A DNA stretch of 9,232 bases from Clostridia bacterium (GCA_900759005.1 CAAEUQ010000088.1:1-9232), one strand, 5' to 3'. Shown: positions 1-5,836, counted from the first letter of the stretch. A program made the numbers and translations. The notes: a model not told the origin generated them from the sequence alone.

Positions 1-579
1 CAGCAAGTGAAGCACTACCCGGAAAAGCGTGGTATCGTCCACAATGAAATCCTGCTCCCGGCAAATGCCCCGCCGGAGTATGCAGACCGCAATACTCTAT
101 GGAACGCCGCCGAAGTGGTGGAAAAGCAATGGAACTCCCAGCTTGCAAGGCGGTGGGTGCTTACCATCCCCAGAGAGATACCGCCCGACCAGTACGCTGT
201 CCTTGTCCGGGAGTTTTGTGAACAGCAGTTTGTTTCCAAAGGCATGATTGCTGATTTTGCCATCCATGACCCTTATCCGCCGGGACACAATCCCCACGCC
301 CATGTCATGCTCACTATGAGGGCAATGGACGAACATGGGAAATGGCTTCCCAAGAGCCGCAAAGTTTATGACCTTGACGAGAACGGGGAACGGATAAAGC
401 TGCCATCCGGCAGGTGGAAAAGCCACAAGGAGGATACGGTGGACTGGAACGACCAGAAGTATTGTGAAATCTGGCGGCATGAATGGGAGGTCATCCAGAA
501 CCGCTATCTGGAAGCCAATGACCGCCCGGAGCGTGTGGACTTGGCGTCAAACTGCAGCGTGTTCAAATCAAAGGTGTAG
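1..579 (+). CDS. MobA/MobL-family (MobQ) relaxase, internal fragment, 3' end replaced
   Basis: Relaxases of this family nick DNA at oriT and start conjugative transfer of plasmids and integrative elements. The reading frame is open from base 1, so the N-terminus with the catalytic Tyr lies outside the window. The first GTG (position 7) is internal and not a real start. Visible family marks, counted from that GTG, are the segment after KRG with HNEILLP (about 12-18), the metal-binding histidine motif HNPHAHVMLT (His 94, 97, 99), and the conserved stretch ending in NRYLEANDRPERVDL (about 166-179). In the family this last stretch normally continues with a Ser-Tyr/Phe-Glu-Arg-Gln-Gly-like segment and a few hundred more residues. 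Here it changes after about position 545 into a short unrelated tail and a stop at 577-579. The gene is therefore cut at the 3' side by a deletion, insertion or assembly join. Family assignment is firm; function is almost surely lost. Confidence 0.85.
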   Translation, partial: QQVKHYPEKRGIVHNEILLPANAPPEYADRNTLWNAAEVVEKQWNSQLARRWVLTIPREIPPDQYAVLVREFCEQQFVSKGMIADFAIHDPYPPGHNPHAHVMLTMRAMDEHGKWLPKSRKVYDLDENGERIKLPSGRWKSHKEDTVDWNDQKYCEIWRHEWEVIQNRYLEANDRPERVDLASNCSVFKSKV

Positions 580-908
580 CAATCAACGGAGAGCTGTACC
601 TGATCGCCCTCCGTATGATCCGCATAGACACGCCAGCCACTGGGACTCTCGATCAGCTCCTTCGCAAGGAAGTCGCAAATACGATCAACCAGACGATGAA
701 CTCCCTGTTTTCTGAGAGTAAGGGCGGCGGAAAGCTGTAAATGGTATTTTGAAGGGTAAGTTCCAGTCGCCCATGGCGGCACTATGGAACTTGCCATCAA
801 ATTAAATTTCAACATCATGTTCATGCCCAAATCGAAATGTAGCGCATATACCTCAGTGCAATCGAACGTGACGTCTCCGATTTTTATCGTCCAATCCACA
901 ACGTTCAC
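504..908 (-). CDS. hypothetical protein, probably 3'-truncated at the relaxase junction
   Basis: I do not recognise a family. The frame runs for 134 codons from a GTG at 908. Only about the first 121 codons (908 to about 545) lie in non-relaxase DNA. The last dozen residues are antisense of the relaxase fragment, so the natural C-terminus is probably missing. Composition looks protein-like, with mixed hydrophobic and charged residues, several Trp, Tyr and Cys, and no low complexity. There is no signal peptide or membrane segment. The start overlaps the stop of the upstream minus-strand ORF as GTGA, typical of translational coupling. A single-base frameshift joining both ORFs into one gene is equally possible. 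A shorter plus-strand frame (about 552-740) is also open here, so strand assignment is not certain. Confidence 0.4.
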   Translation of the reverse strand: MNVVDWTIKIGDVTFDCTEVYALHFDLGMNMMLKFNLMASSIVPPWATGTYPSKYHLQLSAALTLRKQGVHRLVDRICDFLAKELIESPSGWRVYADHTEGDQVQLSVDCYTFDLNTLQFDAKSTRSGRSLASR

Positions 909-1141
909 GCAGAGGTATGTTCGTCATAGGCATTGTTGATTTTCTTGTCAAAAACGAACACGCCTCTGGCACAACTCTGCGTCAGCCATTTCTTTTCAAA
1001 CTCGCTCGGATAAAAGGGTGGGCATCGGGCAATGAATTCCTTGCCTTTGGAGGAAATGAGAGGGAGGAAAAATGCCAATGTTAAGTTTTGAATTCTGCGT
1101 AAGAAACGCCGTTTTTTCACCCGAACATTTTTTGAGGGCAA
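905..1141 (-). CDS. small hypothetical protein, basic N-terminus
   Basis: An open frame of 78 codons begins with TTG at 1141. No family is recognised. The N-terminus is very basic (KKRRFLRR near residues 9-16) and is followed by a short hydrophobic run (LTLAFFLPLI, about 20-29) that could be a weak membrane or signal segment. The C-terminal half is polar with two Cys-free aromatic patches. No Shine-Dalgarno sequence precedes the TTG or the in-frame GTG at 1120, so the true start is unclear. The stop overlaps the next minus-strand ORF by a few bases (GTGA). The local base composition is more AT-rich than the chromosomal genes to the right, in keeping with accessory DNA. It may be the N-terminal part of one frameshifted gene together with the ORF at 504-908. 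Confidence 0.3.
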   Translation of the reverse strand: MPSKNVRVKKRRFLRRIQNLTLAFFLPLISSKGKEFIARCPPFYPSEFEKKWLTQSCARGVFVFDKKINNAYDEHTSA

Positions 1142-1144
1142 ATT

Positions 1145-1168
1145 TCATGTCATGAGTCATGTCATGAG
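1145..1168. repeat. two perfect tandem copies of a 12-bp unit
   Basis: The unit TCATGTCATGAG occurs twice head to tail (1145-1156 and 1157-1168). Each unit also contains the near-palindrome TCATGTCATGA. It lies just upstream of the small minus-strand ORFs and downstream of the tRNA terminators. Role unknown: it could be slippage, an iteron-like binding site or part of an element end. Confidence 0.7.
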
Positions 1169-1200
1169 TGGGTATTTTTGGTCGAAAAAACGTTCAAAAA

Positions 1201-1240
1201 TCCGAACATTAGAATCAGTTAAAAGTATCTAACGTTCGGA
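1201..1240 (-). terminator. second intrinsic terminator of the tRNA operon
   Basis: The arms 1201-1213 and 1228-1240 pair over 13 positions with one G-U wobble in minus-strand RNA and a 14-nt loop. Read on the minus strand the stem is followed by TTTTTGAACGTTTTTT, a good U-tract. It stands directly behind the first terminator, as a backup stop. Both arms carry the TCCGAACG-like core shared with the other terminators here. Confidence 0.75.
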
Positions 1241-1260
1241 GTATTGAACGAACAAAATAA

Positions 1261-1290
1261 AAAATCCGAACGTATTAACGTTCGGATTTT
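1261..1290 (-). terminator. intrinsic terminator directly after tRNA-Leu
   Basis: A perfect 13-bp stem (1261-1273 with 1278-1290) has a 4-nt loop. On the minus strand it is followed by TTTTTTATTTTG. The first base of the stem coincides with the last A of the encoded CCA of tRNA-Leu. The flanking A and T runs also make it symmetrical, so it could stop transcription from the left as well. Confidence 0.9.
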
Positions 1291-1378
1291 GGTGCGGGAA
1301 ACAGGACTTGAACCTGCACGAATCGTAATGATCACTAGAACCTGAATCTAGCGCGTCTGCCAATTCCGCCATTCCCGC
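1290..1378 (-). tRNA. tRNA-Leu(CAG)
   Basis: The acceptor arm GCGGGAA (from 1378) pairs with TTCCCGC (1294-1300), followed by discriminator A and encoded CCA. The anticodon stem CTAGA/TCTAG encloses loop TTCAGGT, anticodon CAG, reading the Leu codon CUG. A long variable arm (class II) fits tRNA-Leu, as does the length of 89 nt. It is the last gene of a three-tRNA operon, 5 nt after tRNA-Tyr. Its 3' end faces the accessory DNA on the left, a common integration site for mobile elements. Confidence 0.95.
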
Positions 1379-1383
1379 ATATA

Positions 1384-1468
<85 letters not shown>

Positions 1469-1497
1469 ACGGTTCCATTGCCTCCGCCTCATCGAAA

Positions 1498-1573
1498 TGG
1501 AGCTGGCGATGGGACTTGAACCCGCAACCTGCTGATTACAAATCAGCTGCTCTGCCAATTGAGCTACGCCAGC
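1498..1573 (-). tRNA. tRNA-Thr(TGT)
   Basis: The acceptor GCTGGCG pairs perfectly with CGCCAGC, followed by discriminator T and encoded CCA. The anticodon stem GCTGA/TCAGC encloses TTTGTAA, anticodon TGT. The D arm (TAGCTCAATTGGCAGAGC) and T arm (GGTTCAAGTCC) are canonical. It is the first gene of the operon, about 70 nt behind the predicted transcription start and 29 nt ahead of tRNA-Tyr. Confidence 0.95.
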
Positions 1574-1651
1574 CTATCTTCCGATCGAGGGCGCTCACCT
1601 TTCGGCATCCGTTGAAGGATTTCCTCCTGCATCGCGTCGGCAACAAAATAT

Positions 1652-1679
1652 ATTATACACATTTTCGCGAGGTTGTCAA
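1652..1679 (-). promoter_or_regulatory. sigma-A consensus promoter of the tRNA operon
   Basis: On the minus strand a perfect -35 TTGACA (1674-1679) is separated by 16 bp from a perfect -10 TATAAT (1652-1657). The stretch upstream of the -35 (about 1680-1710) is rich in A and T runs and could act as an UP element. The expected start is near 1645. Such strength is typical of stable RNA genes. Confidence 0.9.
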
Positions 1680-1759
1680 TAGGTTTTTGAAAAAAAGTTT
1701 CCTCTTTTTGAAAATGCCGATCTCGCCCTTCCGGTTAAAATCCGATGAAATTGCTCGGA

Positions 1760-1773
1760 ATTCGTTGACGAAT
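1760..1773. promoter_or_regulatory. 14-bp palindrome over the iscR -35 box, candidate operator
   Basis: ATTCGTTGACGAAT is a perfect 6+2+6 palindrome and contains the -35 hexamer (1765-1770). A dimeric regulator bound here would block RNA polymerase. The obvious candidate is the Rrf2/IscR protein encoded just downstream, by autoregulation. This is inference, because the clostridial IscR site is not something I can confirm here. Confidence 0.45.
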
Positions 1774-1793
1774 CGCCTTTTCGGTGCTACAAT
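1765..1793 (+). promoter_or_regulatory. sigma-A promoter of the iscR-iscS-iscU operon
   Basis: A -35 TTGACG (1765-1770), a 17-bp spacer and a -10 TACAAT (1788-1793) each differ from consensus by one base. The start should fall at about 1799-1801, leaving a leader of about 55 nt before the ATG at 1855. The promoter is divergent from the tRNA promoter. Confidence 0.85.
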
Positions 1794-1797
1794 ACTT

Positions 1798-1841
1798 TTC
1801 GGAAGAAGCCCGAGTAAAAAGGTCGGAATTGTTCTTCCGAA
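1798..1841 (+). promoter_or_regulatory. leader inverted repeat at the iscR ribosome binding site
   Basis: TTCGGAAGAA (1798-1807) and TTCTTCCGAA (1832-1841) are perfect 10-nt complements with a 24-nt loop. G-U pairs would extend the stem by two positions into the AGGGAGG Shine-Dalgarno (1841-1847). Since transcription starts near 1799-1801, the stem would form at the very 5' end of the mRNA and could partly hide the ribosome site or protect the 5' end. It could also act as a DNA operator. Confidence 0.5.
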
Positions 1842-1854
1842 GGGAGGCTCGCCG

Positions 1855-2283
1855 ATGAAGCTTTCGACGCGCGGTCGGTACGGCATTCACGCGATGTATG
1901 ATCTTGCGTGCAATGCAGACGCTGGGCCGCAGCCGATCAAGGCGATCGCCGAACGTCAGGCGATTCCGGAGGCGTACCTGGAGCAGCTGTTCGCGGTTTT
2001 GAAGCGGGACAAGCTGGTCACGAGCGTGCGCGGCGCGCAGGGCGGCTATATGCTGTCGCGCCCGCCGGGGGAAATTACGGTCGGCGACGTTTTGAGGTCG
2101 CTGGAAGGCGGGCTGAATCTGGTGGACTGCCTGACGGAGGAGGAAGCGTGCGGCAAATCCTGCGCGTGCCCGACGAGAATCGTATGGCTCAAAATCCGCG
2201 ACGGGCTGAACGCCATCGTAGACGGCATCACGCTGACGGACATGATCAACGAATACGAGCGCCTGAAGGCGCAGGGGGAATAA
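1855..2283 (+). CDS. iscR: Rrf2-family transcriptional regulator, IscR-like
   Basis: This is a winged helix-turn-helix regulator of 142 residues, the usual Rrf2 size. The start MKLSTRGRYGIHAMYDLA is the family signature, and the ATG at 1855 follows AGGGAGG by 7 nt. The frame is open further upstream, but that stretch covers tRNA genes and the promoter and is not coding. The recognition part is at about 27-66 (IAERQAIPEAYLEQLF, then SVRGAQGGYML). A Cys cluster, C92, C99, C103 and C105, fits [2Fe-2S] binding as in E. coli IscR (C92, C98, C104). The spacing differs, and I see no equivalent of the fourth ligand His. CymR-type Rrf2 proteins lack such Cys. Only 3 bp separate it from iscS, so it is the first gene of the isc operon and probably its Fe-S-responsive regulator. 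Confidence 0.9.
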   Translation: MKLSTRGRYGIHAMYDLACNADAGPQPIKAIAERQAIPEAYLEQLFAVLKRDKLVTSVRGAQGGYMLSRPPGEITVGDVLRSLEGGLNLVDCLTEEEACGKSCACPTRIVWLKIRDGLNAIVDGITLTDMINEYERLKAQGE

Positions 2284-2286
2284 TCA

Positions 2287-3468
2287 ATGGAACGCATTTA
2301 TATGGACAACGCAGCGACCACGCGCGTAACCGAGCCGGTTATGGAAGCGATGCAGCCGTATTTCTGTGAAATTTTCGGCAATCCCATGTCGATTCACGCG
2401 TTCGGCCGTGAATCGCGCATCGCGGTTGAAAAGGCGCGCCAGCAGGTTGCGGACGCGATCGGCGCAAAGCCCAACGAGATTTACTTCACCGGCTGCGGCA
2501 CGGAAGCGGATAACTGGGCGGTGCGCGGCACGGCATATGCCCGCAAGAACCGCGGCAAGCACATCATCACCTCCGCAATCGAGCATCACGCGATCCTGCA
2601 CACCTGCCAGCAGCTTGAGCAGGAGGGCTTCGAGGTCACTTACGTTCCGGTCGACGAGTTCGGCGTCATCCGCATGGACGAGCTGGAGCGCGACATTCGG
2701 CCGGACACGATCTTAATCAGCATCATGAGCGCGAACAACGAAATCGGCACGATTCAGCCGATTGAGGAAATCGCAAAGCTCGCGCACGCGCACAACATCC
2801 TCTTCCACACCGACGCGGTTCAGGCGATCGGCAGCATCCATTTCGACGTAAAAGCCATGGGCATTGATATGCTTTCGATGTCGGGGCATAAATTCCATTC
2901 TCCGAAGGGCATCGGCGCGCTGTACATTCGCAACGGCGTTCGCATTCAGCGCCTGATGACCGGCGGCGCGCAGGAGCGCACGCAGCGCCCGGGCACCGAA
3001 AACCTCGCGTCGATCGTCGGCATGGGCAAGGCGATTGAACTGGCGACGGAGAACATCGACCGCCACAACGCACAGCTCTCTGCGGTTCGCGATCGCCTGA
3101 TCGACCGAATCCTCGCGGAAATCCCGTACACGCGTCTGAACGGTCATCGCACGCAGCGTCTGCCGGGCAACTGCAACATCTCGTTCCGGTTCATCGAGGG
3201 CGAATCGCTGCTGCTGAGTCTGGATTTGAAGGGCATTGCCGCGTCGTCCGGCTCGGCGTGCACGTCCGGGTCGCTCGATCCGTCGCACGTGCTGCTCGCC
3301 ATCGGGCTTCCGCACGAGATCGCGCACGGCTCGCTGCGCCTGTCGCTGAGCGAAGAAAATACGATTGAACAGGCGGATAAGGTTGTGGACGCACTGAAGG
3401 AAATTGTTGCGCGGCTGAGAAGCATGTCGCCGCTGTACGATGACTTTCTCGCGCAGCAGAACCAGTAA
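2287..3468 (+). CDS. iscS: cysteine desulfurase, IscS/NifS family
   Basis: This PLP enzyme converts L-cysteine to alanine and passes the sulfur as persulfide to IscU and other acceptors. It has 393 residues, the normal length. The N-terminus YMDNAATT is diagnostic. Visible active-site parts are the PLP-stacking His in IEHHAIL (H100), the cofactor Asp and Gln in HTDAVQA (D176, Q179), the Schiff-base Lys in SGHKFHSPKG (K202), and the persulfide Cys in SSGSACTSGS (C325). The motif RPGTENL (234-240) is also conserved. The long Cys-loop is group I-like (IscS/NifS), not SufS-like. It starts at 2287 behind an AGGGGGAA site inside the end of iscR, so translation may be coupled. The partner scaffold follows 26 bp downstream. 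Confidence 0.95.
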   Translation: MERIYMDNAATTRVTEPVMEAMQPYFCEIFGNPMSIHAFGRESRIAVEKARQQVADAIGAKPNEIYFTGCGTEADNWAVRGTAYARKNRGKHIITSAIEHHAILHTCQQLEQEGFEVTYVPVDEFGVIRMDELERDIRPDTILISIMSANNEIGTIQPIEEIAKLAHAHNILFHTDAVQAIGSIHFDVKAMGIDMLSMSGHKFHSPKGIGALYIRNGVRIQRLMTGGAQERTQRPGTENLASIVGMGKAIELATENIDRHNAQLSAVRDRLIDRILAEIPYTRLNGHRTQRLPGNCNISFRFIEGESLLLSLDLKGIAASSGSACTSGSLDPSHVLLAIGLPHEIAHGSLRLSLSEENTIEQADKVVDALKEIVARLRSMSPLYDDFLAQQNQ

Positions 3469-3494
3469 TCGCAAATAAGAAGGAGGAATCCTGA

Positions 3495-3920
3495 ATGTAT
3501 ACTGAGCAGGTTATGGATCATTTTATGAATCCCCGCAACGTGGGCGAAATTGAAGACGCGAGCGGCGTCGGCACGGTCGGCAACGCGAAGTGCGGCGACA
3601 TCATGAAGATGTATATCAAGGTCAAGGACGGCGTGATCGAGGACGTGAAATTCAAGACGTTCGGCTGCGGCGCCGCAATCGCCACTTCCAGCCGCGCGAC
3701 CGAAATGGTCAAGGGCAAGACGATTGAAGAAGCGCTGAAGGTCACGAACAAGATGGTCGCCGAATCGCTGGGCGGACTGCCGGAAGTGAAGATGCACTGT
3801 TCCGTGCTGGCGGAAGAAGCGCTTCACGCGGCGATTCAGGACTACAAAGACAAGCTTGAGCGCGGCGAAAATCCGGATGAACCGGAAGAAGAAAAGCCAG
3901 AAGAGATTAAATACGTCTAA
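3495..3920 (+). CDS. iscU: Fe-S cluster assembly scaffold, IscU/NifU N-terminal type
   Basis: This is a scaffold on which [2Fe-2S] clusters are built with sulfur from IscS. It has 141 residues and begins MYTEQVMDHFMNPRNVG, typical of the family, behind an AAGGAGGA site. The three ligand Cys are present: C33 in NAKCGD, C58 in TFGCGAA and C102 in MHCSVLAEEA, with Asp 35 beside the first. The motif LPPVK, bound by the HscA chaperone in proteobacteria, is LPEVK here (95-99), and no hscA or hscB is nearby. This fits the simpler clostridial system. The C-terminus has an extra acidic Glu/Pro-rich tail (about 122-141). No C-terminal Nfu domain or SufU-type zinc site insertion is seen, so it is IscU-like and not SufU. 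Confidence 0.93.
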   Translation: MYTEQVMDHFMNPRNVGEIEDASGVGTVGNAKCGDIMKMYIKVKDGVIEDVKFKTFGCGAAIATSSRATEMVKGKTIEEALKVTNKMVAESLGGLPEVKMHCSVLAEEALHAAIQDYKDKLERGENPDEPEEEKPEEIKYV

Positions 3921-3939
3921 CCAAATAGAATGACCTCTG

Positions 3940-3969
3940 GCAGCCATCCCGTATCAACGAGACGGCTGC
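3940..3969 (+). promoter_or_regulatory. hairpin in the iscU-hflX spacer
   Basis: GCAGCC (3940-3945) pairs with GGCTGC (3964-3969). Two more short paired blocks (TC/GA and CGT/ACG) separated by single mismatches close on a loop ATCA. Only three T follow, so it is a weak terminator at best. It could be an attenuator or a processing site lowering hflX expression relative to the isc genes. Confidence 0.4.
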
Positions 3970-3992
3970 TTTGGCGTAGATATGGAGGCAAC

Positions 3993-5747
3993 ATGATTCA
4001 CGGAAATACCGCGGGCATCCGCGAAAGTATGCTCGCCGAGCTGGAAAAGCTCTACGATGCGGAATTCGAGCGCGACCAGTTTCTGCCCGATCGCCTTTTG
4101 AATATTCTCGTCCGGTTCACCGATCAGATCAACCGCGAAATGCTGGTCTATCTCGGGCGCGACGGCGCGGTTCTTGAAATCGCCATTGGCGATATCGGCT
4201 CGATCGCGCTGCCCGAGCTGCATCTGCGCCGCAACCTCGATCGTCTGTCCGGCTTTCGCTGTATTCACACGCATCCCGGCGGAGATGCGCGGCTGTCGAC
4301 CGTTGATCTTCAGGCGCTGCGCCTGCTCCGGTTCGATTCCATGTGCGCCGTCGGCGTTCAGGACGCGCGCTGCACCGGCGTTTGCGCCGCGTTTCTGGGC
4401 GAAACGGAATACGACAAGCTGTCGATCCTCACCTACGGCCCTGTAAAGCCCGGACGCATTCCGCAGCAGCTGTGGATGCACGAAATCGAGCTCGCCGACG
4501 CGCGTGTGTCCGCCGCAATCGCCAGGGGCGGCGTCGTGGAGGAAGCGGAAAAGGCGATGCTGATCTCCACGGATTCGGAGCAGTCGCTCGACGAACTCGC
4601 CGGCCTTGCGGAAACTGCAGGCGCGCTGGTGATCACCCGCGTGCTTCAGAACCGCCAAAAGCCTGATCCGGCAACCTATATCGGCAGCGGCAAAGCGGAA
4701 GAGCTTTCACTTACGTGTCAGGCACTGGAAATCGATCTCGCAATCTTTGACGACGAGCTTACCGGCGCGCAGAAGCGCAATCTTGAAAACGCGCTCGGCG
4801 TTCGCGTGATCGATCGCACCGCGCTGATTCTCGATATTTTCGCCCAGCACGCACAATCTGCCGAGGGCAAATTGCAGGTCGAGCTTGCACAGATGAAATA
4901 TCGCCTTCCGCGTCTTACCGGTCAGGGCACGGAGCTTTCCCGTCTCGGCGGCGGCATCGGCACGCGCGGTCCCGGCGAAACGCAGCTCGAAGTGGATCGC
5001 CGCCGCATCCGCAAGCGCATTGATGATCTCGAACGCGATCTGAAGGAAATCAAACAGCGCCGCGATCTCCGCCGCGCCCGCCGCGAAAAGCAGGGGCAAA
5101 CCGTCGTCGCGCTCGTCGGCTATACCAACGCGGGCAAATCCACGCTCCTGAACGCGCTTTCCGGCTCGGACGTGCTGGTCGAGGACAAGCTCTTCGCAAC
5201 ATTGGATCCCGTTATGCGCAATGTCGATCTCCCTGAAAACCGCAGCTGCCTGCTGGTCGATACCGTCGGATTCATCCGAAAGCTGCCGCATCCGCTGGTT
5301 CAGGCATTCCGCTCCACGCTGGAAGAAGCAATTTACGCCGATCTCCTGATCGTCGTGTCTGACCTGTCCAGCCCGAATTACGCCCAGCAGCGCGATACGG
5401 TATTCGAGGTTCTGAACGACCTCGGCGCCACCGACCGCCCGATTCTCGAAGTGCTTAACAAGGCCGACCGCATAAAGGCGGATACCGTCGTCGAGCCCGC
5501 GGATGCGATTCTGATCTCCGCGCGCGACGGCACGGGTCTTGAAACACTGAAAGCGGAAATCGCGCGCCGAATCGCCGCCATGCGCCACCGCGCGGAGCTG
5601 GTAATCCCGTATTCGAAGGGCAATCTCCTGTCGATGATTCATTCCTCCGGTCAGGTTTTAAGCGAAGAATACCTCGCCGAAGGCACGAAGGTCGATTGCC
5701 TGCTGGATATGACGCTCTACCAGAAGATCGTAAATCAGCTCAAATAA
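3993..5747 (+). CDS. hflX: GTPase HflX with N-terminal JAMM-like domain
   Basis: HflX is a ribosome-associated GTPase that splits or rescues stalled ribosomes in stress. I chose the ATG at 3993 because GGAGG lies 6 bp upstream. The earlier ATG at 3930 has no ribosome site. The product has 584 residues, longer than the ~430 of E. coli. Residues ~1-165 form an extension with IHTHPGGDARLSTVD (H92, H94, S102, D105) and an upstream Glu (E49), matching the JAMM/RadC-like pattern. The HflX N-domain follows, with YIGSGK (~229-234) and the Gly-rich GGGIGTRGPGETQLE (319-333), then a coiled region. The G domain has GYTNAGKS (376-383), DTVGF (423-427), NKAD (489-492) and SARDG (509-513). It is the last gene of this plus-strand block, 72 bp after iscU. 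Confidence 0.92.
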   Translation: MIHGNTAGIRESMLAELEKLYDAEFERDQFLPDRLLNILVRFTDQINREMLVYLGRDGAVLEIAIGDIGSIALPELHLRRNLDRLSGFRCIHTHPGGDARLSTVDLQALRLLRFDSMCAVGVQDARCTGVCAAFLGETEYDKLSILTYGPVKPGRIPQQLWMHEIELADARVSAAIARGGVVEEAEKAMLISTDSEQSLDELAGLAETAGALVITRVLQNRQKPDPATYIGSGKAEELSLTCQALEIDLAIFDDELTGAQKRNLENALGVRVIDRTALILDIFAQHAQSAEGKLQVELAQMKYRLPRLTGQGTELSRLGGGIGTRGPGETQLEVDRRRIRKRIDDLERDLKEIKQRRDLRRARREKQGQTVVALVGYTNAGKSTLLNALSGSDVLVEDKLFATLDPVMRNVDLPENRSCLLVDTVGFIRKLPHPLVQAFRSTLEEAIYADLLIVVSDLSSPNYAQQRDTVFEVLNDLGATDRPILEVLNKADRIKADTVVEPADAILISARDGTGLETLKAEIARRIAAMRHRAELVIPYSKGNLLSMIHSSGQVLSEEYLAEGTKVDCLLDMTLYQKIVNQLK

Positions 5748-5749
5748 AA

Positions 5750-5786
5750 AAGCGTCCGAACGAGGTGGTTCCCCGTTCGGACGCTT
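5750..5786 (-). terminator. intrinsic terminator of the SH3-protein gene, shared with hflX
   Basis: A perfect 13-bp stem (5750-5762 with 5774-5786) has an 11-nt loop. On the minus strand it ends in TTTTTTATTTG, a strong terminator for the gene at 5837-6907. On the plus strand the stem is followed by CCATATTC with no U-run, so hflX termination would be weaker. Its arms again contain TCCGAACG. Confidence 0.85.
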
Positions 5787-5836
5787 CCATATTCAATTCG
5801 CGCCCAGAAGCTCCTTTCAGCATTCGCCGCACAAAT

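Noticed and set aside
552..740. Short plus-strand frame ending in a Gly/Lys-rich tail
   Set aside because: It has about 60 codons and no start with a ribosome site. The minus-strand frame is longer and coupled to another ORF. I cannot fully exclude it.
1186..1256. GAAC/GTTC pairs resembling a Firmicutes LexA box
   Set aside because: The spacing does not fit CGAAC-N4-GTTCG. The repeats are explained by the terminator stems.
2713..3474. A 253-codon minus-strand frame opposite iscS
   Set aside because: The plus strand encodes a complete cysteine desulfurase here. The mirror product is Arg-rich without recognisable domains.
4707..5642. A 311-codon open frame on the minus strand within hflX
   Set aside because: It is antisense to the GTPase core of hflX with all G motifs on the plus strand, and it has no family motif or ribosome site.
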